Shown here in pieces: positions 61,233-64,000 of a stretch of 64,000 nucleotides of DNA. Source of the DNA: Scandinavium manionii. GTDB taxonomy: Bacteria > Pseudomonadota > Gammaproteobacteria > Enterobacterales > Enterobacteriaceae. The position numbers were made by a program, and so were the translations under genes. The notes beneath the pieces were generated by a model. It saw nothing but the letters and a program-made list of their open reading frames with translations. It searched no databases and was not told the origin of the DNA. The stretch is taken from NCBI RefSeq assembly GCF_024764775.1, contig NZ_JALIGC010000040.1, positions 682,001-746,000 on the forward strand, in the 5' to 3' direction. Positions within the stretch are counted from its first letter, which is position 1. Every line of letters starts with the position of its first letter.

Positions 61233-63224
61233 ATGTTCGGAAAATTGACACTGGATGCAGTGCCCTACCACGAACCCATTATCGTGGTTACGGTGGCTGC
61301 AATTATCATCGGTGGTGCGGCCTTACTGGGCCTGATCACTTACTTCGGTAAGTGGACCTACCTGTGGAAAGAGTGGCTGACTTCGGTCGACCACAAAAAA
61401 CTGGGCGTGATGTACTGCGTCGTCGGTATCGTGATGCTGATTCGTGGCTTCGCGGATGCCATCATGATGCGTAGCCAGCAGGTTCTGGCCTCGGCAGGTG
61501 AAGCGGGCTTCTTACCACCTCACCACTACGATCAGATCTTTACCGCCCACGGCGTTATCATGATCTTCTTCGTTGCGATGCCGCTGGTTATCGGCCTGAT
61601 GAACGTGGTTGTTCCTCTGCAGATCGGCGCACGCGACGTTGCGTTCCCGTTCCTGAATAACCTCAGCTTCTGGTTCACGGTTGTCGGTGTGATTCTGGTT
61701 AACCTGTCTCTCGGTGTGGGTGAATTCGCACAGACCGGCTGGCTGGCCTATCCGCCGCTGTCAGGTATTGAGTACAGTCCCGGCGTCGGGGTCGATTACT
61801 GGATTTGGGCGCTTCAGCTCTCCGGTATTGGTACTACGCTGACCGGTATCAACTTCTTCGTGACCATTATCAAGATGCGTGCGCCTGGCATGACCATGTT
61901 CAAGATGCCGGTATTTACCTGGGCCTCTCTGTGCGCAAACGTCCTGATTATTGCATCATTCCCGATCCTGACCGTCACCATCGCCTTGCTGACCCTCGAC
62001 CGCTATCTGGGTACCCATTTCTTCACTAACGAAATGGGCGGCAACATGATGATGTACATCAACCTGATCTGGGCATGGGGCCATCCGGAAGTGTACATTC
62101 TGGTACTGCCAGTCTTCGGTGTGTTCTCCGAAGTGGTCGCAACCTTCTCGCGTAAGCGTCTGTTTGGTTACACCTCTCTGGTGTGGGCAACCGTGTGTAT
62201 TACCGTTCTGTCGTTCATTGTTTGGCTGCACCACTTCTTCACCATGGGTGCTGGCGCGAACGTAAACGCCTTCTTCGGTATTGCCACCATGATTATCGCC
62301 ATCCCTACCGGGGTTAAGATCTTCAACTGGCTGTTCACCATGTACCAGGGTCGTATCGTGTTCCACTCCGCAATGCTGTGGACTATCGGCTTTATCGTGA
62401 CTTTCTCGGTCGGCGGTATGACCGGTGTTCTGCTGGCGGTGCCGGGCGCGGACTTCGTTCTGCATAACAGCCTGTTCCTTATTGCCCACTTCCATAACGT
62501 GATTATCGGTGGTGTGGTGTTCGGTTGCTTCGCAGGGATCACTTACTGGTGGCCGAAAGCGTTCGGTTTCACTCTGAATGAAACCTGGGGCAAGCGCGCA
62601 TTCTGGTTCTGGATCATCGGTTTCTTCGTGGCATTTATGCCGCTGTACGTGCTGGGCTTCATGGGTATGACCCGTCGCCTGAGCCAGCAGATTGACCCAC
62701 AGTTCCACCCAATGCTGGTTGTTGCAGCCTGCGGTGCGGCACTGATTGCCTGCGGTATCGCATGCCAGCTGATTCAGTACTACGTGTCTATTCGCGACCG
62801 CGAGCAGAACCGTGACTGGACCGGTGACCCATGGGGCGGCCGTACGCTGGAGTGGTCAACTTCCTCTCCTGCACCTTTCTATAACTTTGCACACGTACCG
62901 CATATTCATGAGCGTGACGCGTTCTGGGAAATGAAAGAGAAAGGCGAAGCGTATAAGAAACCAGCGGGCTATGAAGAGATTCATATGCCGAAAAACAGCG
63001 GTGCAGGCATTGTGATTGCTGCCTTCGCAACGGTGTTTGGCTTTGCCATGATCTGGCATATCTGGTGGATGGCGATCGTTGGCTTCCTCGGCATCATCAT
63101 CACCTGGATTGTAAAAAGCTTCGACGAGGACGTGGATTACTACGTGCCTGTGGCAGAAATCGAAACACTGGAAAACCAGCATTTCGATGAGATCTCTAAG
63201 GCAGGGCTGAAAAATGTCAACTGA
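61233..63224 (+). CDS. cyoB: Cytochrome bo3 ubiquinol oxidase subunit I
   Basis: A 663-residue heme-copper subunit, same length as E. coli. It holds low-spin heme b, heme o3 and CuB. Heme and copper ligands lie in TAHGVIMIFF, WAWGHPEVYILVLP (CuB His and cross-linked Tyr), IVWLHHFFTM (two CuB His) and IAHFHNVIIGG. Proton channels D and K are represented by conserved residues in helices II-VI. It overlaps cyoC by 11 bp, showing coupled translation. Confidence 0.98.
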   Translation: MFGKLTLDAVPYHEPIIVVTVAAIIIGGAALLGLITYFGKWTYLWKEWLTSVDHKKLGVMYCVVGIVMLIRGFADAIMMRSQQVLASAGEAGFLPPHHYDQIFTAHGVIMIFFVAMPLVIGLMNVVVPLQIGARDVAFPFLNNLSFWFTVVGVILVNLSLGVGEFAQTGWLAYPPLSGIEYSPGVGVDYWIWALQLSGIGTTLTGINFFVTIIKMRAPGMTMFKMPVFTWASLCANVLIIASFPILTVTIALLTLDRYLGTHFFTNEMGGNMMMYINLIWAWGHPEVYILVLPVFGVFSEVVATFSRKRLFGYTSLVWATVCITVLSFIVWLHHFFTMGAGANVNAFFGIATMIIAIPTGVKIFNWLFTMYQGRIVFHSAMLWTIGFIVTFSVGGMTGVLLAVPGADFVLHNSLFLIAHFHNVIIGGVVFGCFAGITYWWPKAFGFTLNETWGKRAFWFWIIGFFVAFMPLYVLGFMGMTRRLSQQIDPQFHPMLVVAACGAALIACGIACQLIQYYVSIRDREQNRDWTGDPWGGRTLEWSTSSPAPFYNFAHVPHIHERDAFWEMKEKGEAYKKPAGYEEIHMPKNSGAGIVIAAFATVFGFAMIWHIWWMAIVGFLGIIITWIVKSFDEDVDYYVPVAEIETLENQHFDEISKAGLKNVN

Positions 63225-63828
63225 TACTCTGACTAACGCGCATGCCCACGCGCACGAACATGGGCATCATGATGCAGGACCGATGAAAGTCTTCGGTTTC
63301 TGGATCTACCTGATGAGCGACTGCGTTCTGTTCTCTATTCTGTTCGCAACCTATGCGGTGTTGGTTAACAACACCGCCGGTGGCCCGGCAGGTAAAGACA
63401 TTTTCGAGCTGCCGTTCGTGCTGGTTGAAACTGCCCTGCTGTTGTTCAGCTCCATTACTTATGGCATGGCGGCTATCGCCATGTATAAGAACAACAAAAG
63501 CCAGGTTGTTTCCTGGCTGGCGCTGACCTGGCTGTTCGGTGCAGGGTTCATCGCGATGGAAATATATGAATTCCATCACCTGATCATGGAAGGTATGGGC
63601 CCGGATCGTAGTGGCTTCCTGTCAGCGTTCTTCGCGCTGGTTGGCACCCACGGTCTGCACGTGACCTCCGGTCTTATCTGGATGGCAGTTCTGATGTTCC
63701 AGATTAACCGTCGCGGCCTGACCCCGACCAACCGTACCCGTATCCTGTGCCTGAGCTTGTTCTGGCACTTCCTGGACGTAGTCTGGATCTGCGTGTTCTC
63801 TGTAGTCTATCTGATGGGGGCGATGTAA
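63214..63828 (+). CDS. cyoC: Cytochrome bo3 ubiquinol oxidase subunit III
   Basis: A 204-residue five-helix membrane subunit, same length as E. coli CyoC, that stabilises the catalytic core. It has a His-rich start (HAHAHEHGHHDAG) and the segments FGFWIYLMSDCVLFSILFAT and TRILCLSLFWHFLDVVWI. The stop TAA shares its last base with the ATG of cyoD. Confidence 0.97.
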   Translation: MSTDTLTNAHAHAHEHGHHDAGPMKVFGFWIYLMSDCVLFSILFATYAVLVNNTAGGPAGKDIFELPFVLVETALLLFSSITYGMAAIAMYKNNKSQVVSWLALTWLFGAGFIAMEIYEFHHLIMEGMGPDRSGFLSAFFALVGTHGLHVTSGLIWMAVLMFQINRRGLTPTNRTRILCLSLFWHFLDVVWICVFSVVYLMGAM

Positions 63829-64000
63829 TGAGTCATTCAACCGATCATGGCGCTTCCCACGGAAGCGTAAAAACCTACATGACAGGATTTATCCTGTCGA
63901 TCATCCTGACGCTAATCCCGTTCTGGATGGTGATGAACGGCACCGCATCTCACGCAGTCCTGATTGGCTGCGTACTGGTGGCTGCGGTAGTACAGATTCT
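63828..64000 (+). CDS. cyoD: Cytochrome bo3 ubiquinol oxidase subunit IV (partial)
   Basis: The gene starts with the TAATG overlap and runs off the right edge after 57 codons. The visible part MSHSTDHGASHGSVKTYMTG begins the 109-residue CyoD family, with the first hydrophobic helix (FILSIILTLIPFWMVM) and part of the second. Downstream cyoE is expected beyond the window. Confidence 0.95.
   Translation, partial: MSHSTDHGASHGSVKTYMTGFILSIILTLIPFWMVMNGTASHAVLIGCVLVAAVVQI

Overview
The window is chromosomal DNA of an Enterobacteriaceae member, most like Enterobacter, Lelliottia, Leclercia or Kosakonia. Its backbone is the E. coli/Salmonella order mscK-acrR-acrAB-tomB-hha-maa-ylaC ... pdeB-ybaA ... 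ffs-atl-ybaY-tesB-amtB-glnK-mdlBA-decR-cdsH-cof-ybaE-queC-fadM-ybaV-ppiD-hupB-lon-clpXP-tig-bolA-yajG-ampG-cyoABCD. Protein lengths agree with the E. coli orthologues almost residue for residue. The genus is inferred, because nothing in the window fixes it. No tRNA, rRNA, insertion sequence, prophage gene or CRISPR array was found. One dispersed ERIC element lies between ampG and cyoA.

Bases 1-11300 hold a mechanosensitive channel (mscK), the AcrAB multidrug pump with its repressor and an intact AcrR operator, the tomB-hha pair, maltose acetyltransferase (maa, behind a near-perfect CRP site) and ylaC. Bases 11266-22803 are accessory DNA between ylaC and pdeB. They contain a divergent MocR regulator/GNAT acetyltransferase pair, the Zur-controlled zinc-free ribosomal proteins rpmE2-rpmJ2, a seven-gene minus-strand sugar operon, and a second sugar module. 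The seven-gene operon encodes a divergent phosphofructokinase, ascorbate-type PTS IIB, IIC and IIA, a class II ketose-bisphosphate aldolase, an unknown 89-residue protein and a P-loop kinase. The second module encodes a glucoside-type IIBC PTS, an enolase-superfamily sugar-acid dehydratase and a GntR/HutC repressor.

Bases 22900-31500 hold the c-di-GMP phosphodiesterase pdeB, ybaA, a lac locus made only of lacI and lacZ (no lacY or lacA), and a YczE-type membrane protein divergent from a second MocR regulator. Bases 31500-33250 are AT-rich and carry a two-gene ribbon-helix-helix cassette of unknown function and an IprA/YaiV-like regulator, next to the 4.5S RNA gene ffs.

From 33400 to the end the window is core genome. 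It covers alkylated-base recognition (atl), thioesterases (tesB, fadM), ammonium sensing and uptake (glnK-amtB behind a sigma-54 promoter and an NtrC site), an ABC exporter (mdlAB), cysteine detoxification (decR/cdsH), queuosine synthesis (queC), envelope folding (ppiD), and HU-beta. It continues with the protein quality-control block lon-clpX-clpP-tig (sigma-32-type promoters before lon and clpP), bolA, muropeptide recycling (ampG) and the cytochrome bo3 oxidase operon, which runs off the right edge inside cyoD.

The best candidates for undescribed biology are the regulator-less PTS/phosphofructokinase/aldolase operon, the lacY-less lac locus in which LacI appears to control its own promoter, and the small ribbon-helix-helix cassette. 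Most other parts are conventional.
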